A stretch of DNA of 64,000 nucleotides from NCBI GenBank assembly GCA_965153355.1, contig OZ231127.1:89714001-89778000 (forward strand), in the 5' to 3' direction. The stretch comes from Flaccisagitta enflata. Taxonomy: Eukaryota; Chaetognatha; Sagittoidea; Aphragmophora. Numbering within the stretch: the first letter of the stretch is position 1; each line of letters begins with the position of its first letter. Made by a program: the position numbers and the translations under genes. The notes under the pieces are model-generated. The model saw only the letters and a list, made by a program, of their open reading frames with translations. It had not been told where the DNA came from and made no database searches. Below, piece by piece: positions 9,418 to 19,304 of the stretch.

Positions 9418-11852
9418 TCAAATGGCGAGAGTTTCCTTGATAAACTTGCGCACTGAATGTCCGACGGTATCCGAGTCCGAAGTCGAGGTTTGATGCGTGA
9501 TGCGATAGAGATAAGGTTGGATGTCGGAAAAGGTCGTGTCAAATACCAAGTCTAAATCCTCCTCGTTGGGCATTTTAGGCATGTAGTCACCATGTCTGAC
9601 AGGGAAAAAAGTAGGATGAGCATGTGAATTACTCAACTGACGGGGCTACCAGACGGTTGTATGTAACCATATATATGTTATATGATGCATGATGCATGCA
9701 ACATGACAAAATGTGCTTGTGTAGCCTTCGACGCGAAACGTCTCCCCCCTGTAAAAGCTGAGAGACATTTGTCTGTGAGGGCTTTAAATTTCTATCTTGG
9801 GGCTGAAAAGAACACTTGGGCAACGGAAGATTTAAAACACCCAAACAGTTATGAAAGAGTTCGAACCCCGCAAATGGAATCATATAAAATGACATGTTGT
9901 GACAAGTGATGCATCGCACCTGTTCATTGAATCACAGATGGCCCAAATTCGTTGGCCTAAGATCACGCCGAGACGCTCGCGGCAAATTTGACGCTCCTGA
10001 GAGAGTAAAACGCGCGAAAAAAGTAATTCATAGTCATGCAGTTGATAGTTTTTTAAGTAATGCGGTCAGCAAAGACGAAGTAGCGTTGTAGAGAGCCACA
10101 GCGGCAATCCATAAAATCCGAGTACAAAATTAACTTGGGCCTACCGGTTCGGAGTTTAATCTGACGATGTTCAACTTGACCGTCCAGATTTCCCAAGGAA
10201 TGCACTCTGTGGAAAACGGCCACCTAATTAGAAGAGAGAGGTCATTCTTGATGAGATGATTTCAACCGATAGATACAATTGGCGCCACCGTGGCGATTTT
10301 TGAACTTCCATCTTGAACACTCCTAGAATTAGCAAAATCACCCAAATCTGCCCAAATAAAATTGAACAGTTTTTTTCATCAAATTGAAAAATTCGGGGGT
10401 GTTTTAGGTGGAAATTCAAAAATCGCCACGGTGGCGCCAATTGTATCCACCGGCTACCTAAGGTGTCAACCGCCACTGGAAGTGAGAAAATTGTTTAAGC
10501 CATGTAAGCTGTAAGGGGGGGGGGGGGGGGGCTGCTAAAACTTTGGCTCCCTCCTCCGCTCTTATTAGGGTCCCGACTCAACCCGATAGATAAAAGTGGG
10601 CCAAGTGCTCAAGAGACTGGTCGCGCAAGAGAGAGAAGGTCCTTACCTAGTCCTCTTCTTTTGATAGAACTCGAGCGATATTTGACCCGAGGCTGCCGCG
10701 TTGATGGCCGAGGCGACGGTGGGCGAGAGAGGCGAAGTGGAGAAGACGCCGGAAGTCGGCGAAGACGCGAGTCTCCCGGATGAAGGAGATGACGACTCCA
10801 ACGACGACGAAGTCCGAAGCGCGTCGTAAAACGTCACCACTTCACGCCGCAGCGCAGCGTCCAATTCCTGGCAAATTGTTTTCATTCAACTTGTTAGTGA
10901 TCTTTTTTTTTCCCCTCGCATCTCCTATCAAGAGGGTATTTTCCGCGTCCGTAGATCCGACCGTATGTTTTCTCTTCATTTCGTTTTTACTGTCCGAGGA
11001 TCAATGAAATACAGACAATGCTCAGGTTTTTAGTTGCGGACACGCAACTCAACCAAAGGCTTTGTCCGTCCGTCGGCCCGTCAGCATGAGTCGAAAAGTG
11101 GGAAAACGAGCGTTTTATAACCTTTTTGTGTATGTATCTGTGTTAAGAAGGGGATTGGGAGGGATGTTAAGTGTGGATGGAAGTTGGTAGCCCTTGCCCA
11201 GTGCCCACCCGTCCACAGCGATATTGTGACCCCGCGTCACTTGTGTACATTAGTTCATCAATACCGAGTCCTACAGAAACCACGTAATCCTCGAAGGCCC
11301 TCGAAGCACCGACCTGAGAGTCCGCTCTGACGTAGGTGGAATCTAGAAAGTCGCAGTCGACGTCAACGGCGCCAATGACGCCGACGGAATACGTGGAACC
11401 GCGACCCACCGAACGAGTGTACTGGAACTTGCCCACAGAACGATGATACAGCAACGTGTGGAACAACGCCGTCACGATCTCTTCAACTTGACGCAATTCT
11501 ATAAAATAGGAAATATATATGCTAACGGTCAGATGATTTAATGGAAAAATGTATGATGGAGAGACGAAGGTAAGAGAGAAATATGCAACGGAAGAAAGGA
11601 AGAGGGAAGAAAGAAATGCAGAAAGAAAAAGGAGAGAAGGAGAAGAAAGGAGAAGAAAGGAGAAGAAAGAAGGAAAAGAATGGAGAAGAAAGAAGGAAAA
11701 GAAAGGAGACGAAGTAAAGGTGAAAAAGAGAGAAGGCCAGGAAAAAAGGCAAGCAGTATACCGTACTAGCACAAACATACCGACAGCGGTGAAAGTAATT
11801 TTCGATAACACTCGCCTGCAGTAAGCTCAAAACATTGAGATCTGGCGTTCAT
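9418..11852 (-). CDS. ATG101: Autophagy-related protein 101
   Basis: Six exons, 11816-11852, 11314-11498, 10647-10867, 10145-10223, 9920-9996 and 9418-9595, join to 258 codons. ATG101 is a HORMA-domain protein that pairs with ATG13 in the ULK1 complex at autophagy initiation. Diagnostic pieces are [31 protein letters not shown] (including the WF finger), [26 protein letters not shown] and the C-terminal [11 protein letters not shown]. The family is near 218 residues; the excess is a Ser/Pro-rich insert of about 35 residues in exon 3 between the DALR block and [10 protein letters not shown]. Exon 1 ([12 protein letters not shown]) joins in frame and at the family's exact length only if intron 1 uses a GC donor (GCAG|GCGAGT) with the acceptor TATAG|AATTG. 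The other borders are GT-AG. The gene is directly followed by IGBP1 on the same strand. Confidence 0.93.
10275..10444. mobile_element. 170-bp fold-back element with perfect 30-bp arms
   Basis: ACAATTGGCGCCACCGTGGC and the next ten bases recur perfectly inverted at 10415-10444. The inside is AT-rich and non-coding. It sits in ATG101 intron 3. The arm resembles the inner arms of the element at 12404-12567. Confidence 0.85.
11032..11241 (+). mobile_element. Palindrome-headed repeat, TTGCG head
   Basis: Head AGTTGCGGACACGCAACT, then GGCTTTGTCCGTCCGTCGG and GTCGAAAAGTGGGAAAACG; tail CCCACCCGTCCACAGCGATA then TTGTGACCCCGCGTCA. It overlaps the ATG101 intron 2/exon 2 boundary region, within intron 2 (10868-11313). 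Confidence 0.8.
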
Positions 11853-12283
11853 CCCGTAAATGTTTCGTTGCCAGCGCGAAGAGGCAGTTTTCTAATGAAC
11901 GGAGCATCATACTCTTGCCAGTCGTATAAAATTCCGTCCCTTTGCCCGTGTTACTTCAACATGCAAGAGTTGCCTTTTTCGTGTAAAAAGAGTTAAATCA
12001 TCAAAAAATCAAAACCTGGAGTAGTAAACACTCGGCCTGCGCAGTAAAAAAAGGAGGGATAACGGCTATCAACAAAATCAGGTCCTGTGTCTTAGCACGT
12101 AAGAGAGAAAGAGATAGAGAACATGGTATGGCACGCGCAAATGGACAGCCATGTATATGGTTTAACCGCGAGTGTGTTGTGTTTTTAAAGGCATGAATAA
12201 AAATAAGTATGGAATGTCTCTCTCGTCGTGTATGTGTGTGTATAACTAATGTCTCGGATCACAATGATTTTCGCGTCATAATA

Positions 12284-12691
12284 TACAGAGAAAAAGATAA
12301 TATAAGGTGTGAACCCCCTGAAAACTGTAGCATCCCCACTTACAGCTTTAGCTAGTTAAATTAAAAACACTTTAAAAGTAGAGGTAAAATATTTATATCA
12401 ATGCAAGTGGCGTCACCAGAGTGATTTTTTAATCTTGCTTTTTAAGTCAAGATATAGCTGAATAAAGCACTAAAATTGACTATTATTAAAAGTTCAAAAA
12501 ATCAAGAATTTTATATTATAATTTGAGACTGGAATAGAAAATACAAAATCGCTCTGGTGGCGCCAATTGATTGTACAGTAATAACTTTAATTAGCAACAT
12601 GCAATTTATTATTTATCACTGTAGTTTGATCTGTAAGGGGGGTGCTACAGTTTTAGGGGGGTTCACATCTTATATTTCTCCATCCTCTGTA
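12284..12691. mobile_element. Two-tier inverted-repeat (MITE-like) element
   Basis: The outer ends are inverted copies: TACAGAGAAAAAG...GTGTGAACCCCCTGAAAACT on the left and the reverse, ending CATCCTCTGTA, on the right. A second inverted pair lies inside at about 12404-12430 (AAGTGGCGTCACCAGAGTGA) and 12543-12567 (AAAATCGCTCTGGTGGCGCC). No ORF. Partial copies are at 540-734, 6165-6240 and 8155-8404. Confidence 0.75.
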
Positions 12692-13297
12692 GATAAAGTG
12701 GCAAACAAACGATCACAAAATATAACAATCATCCATCACTCCCAAATTGTAGAGCGCCACGGCCACGATCACATTATTGCGGTTGATTTATTCGATTTAA
12801 ATGACTTTCCTATATAAAGATGTACATCCCCACAAAAAAACGTGGAGACGGTATATCATCCAAGGAGGTCAAAATCAGAATTCTCGGTCATCACCTACCG
12901 CACGAGCGAGTTAACGAAGTATCAGAAATAAAACAAACGGAGCAGTTTACACAGTTACAACAAGATCAACAGACAGACAGAAAGTGGAAAAAAAGAAAAA
13001 GAGTTGACACATTCAACGAGAGTAGTACACAAGAGTAAGAAATAAAACTTAATGTCATCATCGATGCATCATATATATAGATCACATATGAGGTCTTACG
13101 GGTGTAAATCTTTCGTAAATGTAAATCGAACGCGATGCGATAAGAAGAGAGGAATCGGTATACAAAAGTGTCAATGATCAGTTTCTGGCTCTCTACATGT
13201 GTGTGTTTTGTTAAGATCTTGGGTCGGCATTTTTGTCATTGGGGGGGAAGAAGGAAAACGCGCTGTGTAGCGCAGCCTGAAGGGAGAAGGGAGTTTT
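12692..13297 (-). other. Importin alpha 3' flank / probable 3' UTR
   Basis: No exon found. A minus-strand AATAAA (plus-strand TTTATT, about 12785-12790) lies roughly 510 bases past the importin alpha stop and could be its poly(A) signal. Confidence 0.4.
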
Positions 13298-16200
13298 CTA
13301 AAAGCTGAAGCCGTTTGAAGGGGCGGCGCCATTTTCGACGTTGAATTGGAAGCCGTTGGACGCCACTTCCGGTTTGATGCCAGCGTCTTCGTCTTCCGCG
13401 CTGAAGAATTTCTGCGCGTGGAGATTAAGAAGAACATTAGAGAAATCAGAAGACTCTTGAAAAAAGTTGAATTATTCAAGCAAATTATCAACTTTGCTCT
13501 CATACGCGGTTCAACTTTCAAGATTAAATCTTTCATTAATTTCTATTTTCAAAACAAAACTAAAATAAACATGGACAGCCAAAATAATAATAAAGGAAGA
13601 AAAAAACTGTTGACGGTTTTTTATTCGTCCAGATTGGATGCATATTTTCTGACTGTTGTTGCGGGAATTGAAAACACTGAAGGAGTGGCTTCTGATTTCT
13701 CTTATGGATGGGATGAAAGATACAGATTAAGGAACGGGACAACAGATCAATTCAGCAGGACCGTTACCATGCCATGATTTCCCTTCGAGCTCACCTCGAT
13801 AATATCCAAGGCAACTTGGTACACTTTTTCGTTCTCCGACTGTTGCAACATCTCGATTTTGTCGAGGCCGCCGCATTCTTCGACTTGGTTGCAAACTTGA
13901 TCGATTTGGCCGATCTTCTGCCCCGTCGCCAAAATATTAGTCAGACCGTCCAAAATCACCAATGTCACCTGTAAAAGAGGCAAAGGAACCCAATCTTGCA
14001 TATATATGCGACAGAGTTATTAATGATCTTATACAAATACGATGAGTACTGTACTGTAGAGCGTAATACGGTGAGTACTGTACTGTAGAGCGCATGTCAA
14101 GGAACTTTTTTTTGCAAGAGTGAACCGGAGCATATCGATGTGCATTGCGCAATGTGCACATTGTGCAATGGAAGCAAAAAAAACTAGTCATCCAGAATAG
14201 GGGAAGCATTGATCATTATGAGGAAGGAAACAAGCTGGTAATGCTCACCTTGGTATCTCTGACGGTAAGGAGATCGCAAAGGGTAGGAACGACACCTTGG
14301 CTGGCGATAATGGTCAGAAAGACAACAAACTGGTAATGCTCACCTTGGAATCTCTGACGGTGAGGAGATCGCAGAGAATAGGAACGACGCCCTGGTTGGC
14401 GATGGTGGCCACCTGCTCGATCGTGCCGCCGGAAGTGAGATTCGTCATCGCCCAAACTGCCTCCTTTTGGGCTTTAAACTCAGCAGTTCTGCATGACGAA
14501 AACAATAGGAGGGAGAGAAGAAAGGCGGGATATATTTTTCATTACTCTTATAGATAGCGGGATAACTTGGGAGGAGTCTCGGTGGATTCGGGGTAGCTTG
14601 GAGGAGACGCGTAAAACTTGATGCAATAATTTTCTGTCCGTAATCTTACTTCAAGACGTGAATGATGGCGGGTATGAGGCCTCCGTCGATGACTGCCTGG
14701 ATTTGCGTTTGAGTTCCCGCCGTCACGTTGGAGATCAACCAGCAAGCCTCTTTTTGAATGTTGGTGCGGTCGTGCTGTAGCAAAATTAACAAACTCGTGA
14801 CATACGGACAGAAGACGTTTCAAACATTATCATAAACAACAGTTTTCGCACAACCAACGTATGCCCCTCCCCCTTCCCCCACTTGTTCCACCTTCTCACA
14901 ATCCCTGGCCGAATCGATCAAAAAATCCATTACTCACCATGATGAGTTTTTCCATTCCAGAAAGTGCGCCGGCCTCGAGGACACATTGCGTTTGCTCGTC
15001 GTTACCAGTCACGATATTACCCAGCGTTCTGAGAAAAAATACGGTGGGGTGGGGTCAAATGAGTCACCAGTCACCAGGAGTCACCCCCTTATTTCTTAAA
15101 ACAAAAGAACAAGAGAGAATATTACTGGTGATTTCGATGCATCAAACATTAGAGAAATCAGAAGCCACTCTTAAAAAAAATTGGTCTAAACAAGCAAGTT
15201 ATAAACTTTGCTCTTATACGCGGTTCAACTTCACAGATTAAATCATTAATTTCTGTTTTTGTAACGGAACTGAAAACAAGGCCAAGTAAGCCAAAAGGTG
15301 CGACGTGTGAATCGTTGAACGAATGCGTTACCCCACAAACAGACCGACCGACCGACCGACCGACCGACCAACCAACGGACACAGCCAGTTATAGAGGTGC
15401 TTTGTCGCACCTAAAAACATTGACCACCAAAATAATGATAGAGTATAAGAACGGTTAATGGTTTTTCATTCATCCAAATTAGATGCGTATTTTCTGACTA
15501 TTATCGTAAGCATTGAAAACACTGAAGGAGTGGCTTCTGATTTCTTTAATGAATAACAATAAGAATGAAGTGGGCGACCCCTTTCACCCAATCACCCCTC
15601 CATTATCCTTGTTTATATCCAAAAACTGAGTTATTCCAGTATACAGACGCACCTTAGGCAGGGCGTGATGAGAGCGGCGTTTTCGCCTTCGGAGAGATGC
15701 AGGAGTTGAACGAAGCGAGGAACGACGCCGGTCTCGATCACCCACTGAATCTTCTCGTTAGTGCCGTCGGTAATGTAACTGAATGCCCAACACGCGTCGC
15801 TGTAAAAGGGAAAAGGTGATGGTTATACGCGTACATGTAAAATGAGGAGTGTGCATGAGCGCGCGCGCGTGCGTGCGCATGTGCGTTTGTATTACTATGT
15901 CAATGTATTTGTGGGTATGATAAGGAATAGGTGCGTGTAGGGTTATTAGTTTGTTGGTGCACAGATTTGCGAAAGAAAGAACAAAACATTCTCGCCATAT
16001 CCACTCAATACAGCAGAACTATGCAAAGGCCTACAGAAAGTGAAGGGAGAAATGATGAACAAGTCATATAAGGATCGCACATGATCAGCGGTACCCGATG
16101 CCCTGCTTAGAGTGATTAGCTGAAGAAGTGGAGTGAGAGCAGGGCAGCGGCCCCAAAGGGCCGATGTCCCGTAGGACACAGGGGTGAATTTCCATGTCCT

Positions 16201-18849
16201 AAGCGGGCATATTTGAGGCCTTTGTAGCAATTTTTCATGATATTTAATGGGAATTTTGCATATTTTCAATGCTTTCTCAATTTGCCATGATAATCAATGG
16301 GAATTTTAGATTTTTTCAGTTTTCATCAATTTTCCATGTTATTCAATGGAACATTCATCTTTTTGCTTTTTTTGTACATTTTCCATGTTATTCAATGGGA
16401 AATTTGCATTTTGTCAATTTCCCATGTTATTCAATGTAAATTAGAGGCTTGAGAAGCCTCGGGGGGGGGGGGGGGGACGTACGTAATGTCAGACGCACGT
16501 AACGGTTCACCCCTGTGTCCTACAGGACATCGGCCCTTTGGAGGGGAGGGGAATAAACCATTGGCTAGCCACTTACCTGAGAATTTCGGCGTCATCCTGA
16601 TGCACCAATTGAGCGAGAGACGGGAGGCATTTCTGGACGGCGAAATCGGGAGGAGCGGGATTCTTGTTACGGCACAGATTCGAGATGGTCCAAGTGACAT
16701 TTCGAACGAAGCCATCGGATCGATCCGGGTTCAGCAGGTTCAAGAGGGGCTCCAAAACGCCGCCGTGGATCACCGCGTCGCGCAATTGAGCACCGTCACC
16801 AGCGATATTTCCCAACGCCCAAACGGCTTGCTCGCACACATTCGTGTCTTTAGATCTTTAAATGTGAAGAGTGAAGGGAGAGGGGGGGTCGAAAAAATAA
16901 GCATAGTATAGGATATGGGATCGCATAGTACAGGAATAGGTTATTAGTTTCCAGCAGTTCTAAGCCAATACCGACCCCACGAGTTGGAATAAGGGGGTGT
17001 GATAGCCTGCGCAAACTTGTGATTACTCCGGCGGTCACTCAAAAGATTGACGAAACAGAGAATTGCTTCATTGGCAATCACTTGCAAGAGACGAACCTCA
17101 AAAGGTTGATAAAATAGGGAATTGCTCCAGCGGCGACGACGCATTGAGTTTGTTCCGAGGATCCGGAAGCGATGTTCGTCAACGCCCAAGCAGCCTCGAA
17201 CTGAAGAGAACTCGTCCTGAGCAACAGACGAAAGATTATAATATATTGGATAACAATAGTTGAAAATGCAAATGAGATTTCATACGAGCTATATAACAAA
17301 AGAAAGAATGTACACCAAACCAACGCTCTACGTCAATGAAAATGAGATTTACAACAAAAGAAAGAAGGTACACCAAACCATGACTGTACGTTGATGAAAG
17401 CACACGCGATTGCAATGACAATGAACTCATCAATAACTATCTGGGCAATAAATGGAAATTCATCAACAAGATAGGATAATCTCTTAAAAATGTGGAACTT
17501 GTTACGAGCTAAACAACAAGAGAAGGTGTACACTTAGAACGAAAATGAAAGTGTACATACACTTATTTTTCTTTATAAGAACCAAGTTTATAAGAACGTT
17601 AGGCTTCAAATCGTCAAAAATTTAAGAACATGCTAAGAACATCAGAAGGCTTCATTTCTTCAAAAATTTAAGAACATTAGGCTTAAAATCTTAAAAATTT
17701 AAGAACATCTTTTTCTAGGCTGTTTTTTAATCAATTGTTCTTTGTAAATGGACGGACTCTGTATCTTTTCTGTTTAGCAAATCATGTCTCCCTTTACATA
17801 GCCTATATTTTTCTACTTTCATTGATCTTAGTTCACTTAAAACATTTAAGCCTGCTACTTAGTTGTTTCATTGACATTTTCCATTATTTTCTCCTTAATG
17901 ACAAATTTAAAACTAATTAAGAACATTCTTAATTAGAGGTTAAAAAGTGCGTTTAAATTAAGAACAATTTAAGAACTTTCAAGCCTTGAAATTGCTTAAA
18001 ATCTAAGAACATTGAAGGCTTGCTCAAAAAATGACGTTCTTATAAAAAAAAAAAGTTTATGTCGATAATAATGAACGCAACCCACGCTCCCTCCCTCTCA
18101 CCCGGTAATGCCTTCCTCCAAGACTGTGGCGAAGCGGTCATCCAAAAACTTGACGAGTTCTGGGACGAGTCCGGCGTTGATGACTTGCTCGATCGGCGGA
18201 TTCTTCTCTTTGGACAGCATTTGACGACAGGCCTTGGTCGCGTACAGTTGAGTCGTGGGGTTGGAGTGACAACGGATACCTGATAGAACGGATAGAATGG
18301 ATGATGTCATCTAATGATGATCATTTAACAAAACAGTAGTAGCGGAATAGTTTTGTGGTGCGACAAACTTGTGTAATTTTTTAATGAGCCCATGCATGGG
18401 CGACAGTCCAGTCAGGAGGGAGGGAAGACAACACGTCGGCAACACGTCATGGTCCCTCAATCACAATCATGTAATTCATGATAGGAGAAATGACGTAAGA
18501 TTTTCATTCAAACATGATATATACACACACTCTGCCAACGACAACATGAGCAGTATGAGCACGAGAGTGCCAGGATACTTGCCACACCTTTGACGATTTC
18601 CTCGAGGGTGGGCATGGGCGTGGGCGCTTTTCCGGTTCCGCCATTTTGGTAAGAAGCCGTATTGGCGTTGATTTCGTTGGCGTCTTCGCCTTCGTCATCC
18701 AAGGCGATGTTGCGGCGCTTCAGCAACTGATCGTCGCGACCCTTTTTGCGCAATTCCACCGACACTTCCGTCCGCTTCTTCCTCAACTCGTCGCCGCTTT
18801 TGCCCTTGTTCTTGTAGTTGGACATACGGTTGGACTCGGCGCCAGGCAT
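13298..18849 (-). CDS. KPNA2: Importin subunit alpha (karyopherin alpha, alpha1/KPNA2 type)
   Basis: Ten exons, 18588-18849, 18102-18279, 17097-17216, 16577-16855, 15653-15799, 14938-15028, 14650-14774, 14344-14488, 13795-13968 and 13298-13411, join to 544 codons. The protein is the adaptor that binds nuclear localisation signals and importin beta. Residues about 9-60 are the basic importin-beta-binding domain ([26 protein letters not shown]). Armadillo repeats follow with the NLS-groove signatures [61 protein letters not shown] and [10 protein letters not shown]. The C-terminus has the [15 protein letters not shown]-binding block and an acidic tail ending NGFSF. IVKG after the IBB domain and [11 protein letters not shown] favour the alpha1 group. 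Introns 4 and 9 carry inverted-repeat elements; introns 3 and 8 carry copies of the end of the exon before them. Confidence 0.95.
13439..13702. mobile_element. MITE-like element, copy A
   Basis: Ends AGAGAAATCAGAAGACTC and, inverted, GAGTGGCTTCTGATTTCTCT. It lies in importin alpha intron 9. The second copy is at 15151-15547 with nearly the same ends and shared insides (TATACGCGGTTCAACTT, TATTTTCTGACT). Confidence 0.75.
14231..14312 (-). pseudogene. Duplicate of the 3' end of importin alpha exon 8 with its splice donor
   Basis: About 82 bp repeat 14330-14412 at an offset of 99 bp with roughly 10-12 differences. The copy still reads [17 protein letters not shown] followed by gtgagc (exon 8 reads [17 protein letters not shown]). 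It lies just inside intron 8. A weak acceptor-like CCAG precedes it, so rare use as an alternative exon cannot be excluded. Confidence 0.75.
15151..15547. mobile_element. MITE-like element, copy B
   Basis: Ends AGAGAAATCAGAAGCCACTC and GAGTGGCTTCTGATTTCT. Compared with copy A it has an extra middle segment with a (CCGA)n run (15340-15370) and a GTGCTTTGTCGCACC hairpin. It lies upstream of importin alpha exon 6 and across intron 5 sequence (15029-15652). Confidence 0.7.
16071..16542 (+). mobile_element. Hairpin-capped minisatellite element
   Basis: It starts AGGATCGCACATGATCAGCG, then GGGCCGATGTCCCGTAGGAC with its inverted partner near 16505-16540 (CCCCTGTGTCCTACAGGACA). The core (16220-16440) has about five copies of a ~50-bp unit built on TTTCCATGTTATTCAATGGG. 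It sits in importin alpha intron 4 and is closely related to the copy at 62274. Confidence 0.8.
17039..17078 (-). repeat. Short duplicate of the end of importin alpha exon 3
   Basis: About 40 bp resembling 17097-17137, reading [11 protein letters not shown] where the exon reads [11 protein letters not shown]. It lies in intron 3, about 58 bp downstream of the exon end in transcription order. Confidence 0.55.
17558..18060. mobile_element. AT-rich MITE-like element with TTTATAAGAAC ends
   Basis: The left end TACACTTATTTTTCTTTATA then AGAAC is roughly inverted at the right end (GTTCTTATAAAAAAAAAAAG). The inside repeats AAGAACATTAGGCTTMAAAT-like segments. It is in importin alpha intron 2 and related to 59233-59630. 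Confidence 0.6.
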
Positions 18850-19304
18850 TGTGTCGGTTGTTGTTGTCGTTGTCGTTGGGGGTATTTGAAATATATATAT
18901 GATCAAAGTGATTAAAAATGGAAGTCTTTTTTTCTTTTTTTGATGCAGTTGAAATTATTTTTTTTTGTGCGCGCGTGTAAAAGAATGTGTAAATATATGT
19001 ATGAATACTATTTTGTATACCAGGATCTATAAAAAAAAAGAACGGGAATGCATTTTTTAAGATATAAATGATTATTTTTTTAACTCAATTTTGTAAACAA
19101 ATTGTGACTAGCATCAATCAATCGTTAACCAGATTACGTACGGAAATGAACGAAAAGCTCTTAAACAGGGGTCATAATTAAAGGGATCAAAGAGAGGAAA
19201 GAGGGAATAAATCGCAGGGGGTCGAGAATGGCGAATAACAAGTTCCAAATACACCAAGATTCGTAATGATTGCCCCCCCCCCCTCCTCACTGACCACAAT
19301 CACA

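Noticed and set aside
11816-11852. Extension of ATG101 exon 1 to the GTATGT donor near 11780
   Set aside because: It would shift the frame of exon 2 and lengthen the conserved N-terminus; the GC donor fits family length and phase.
17041-17189. Extra importin alpha exon reading [18 protein letters not shown]
   Set aside because: Exon 3 to exon 4 already joins in phase ([14 protein letters not shown]); the extra segment is a short partial copy of the exon 3 end.
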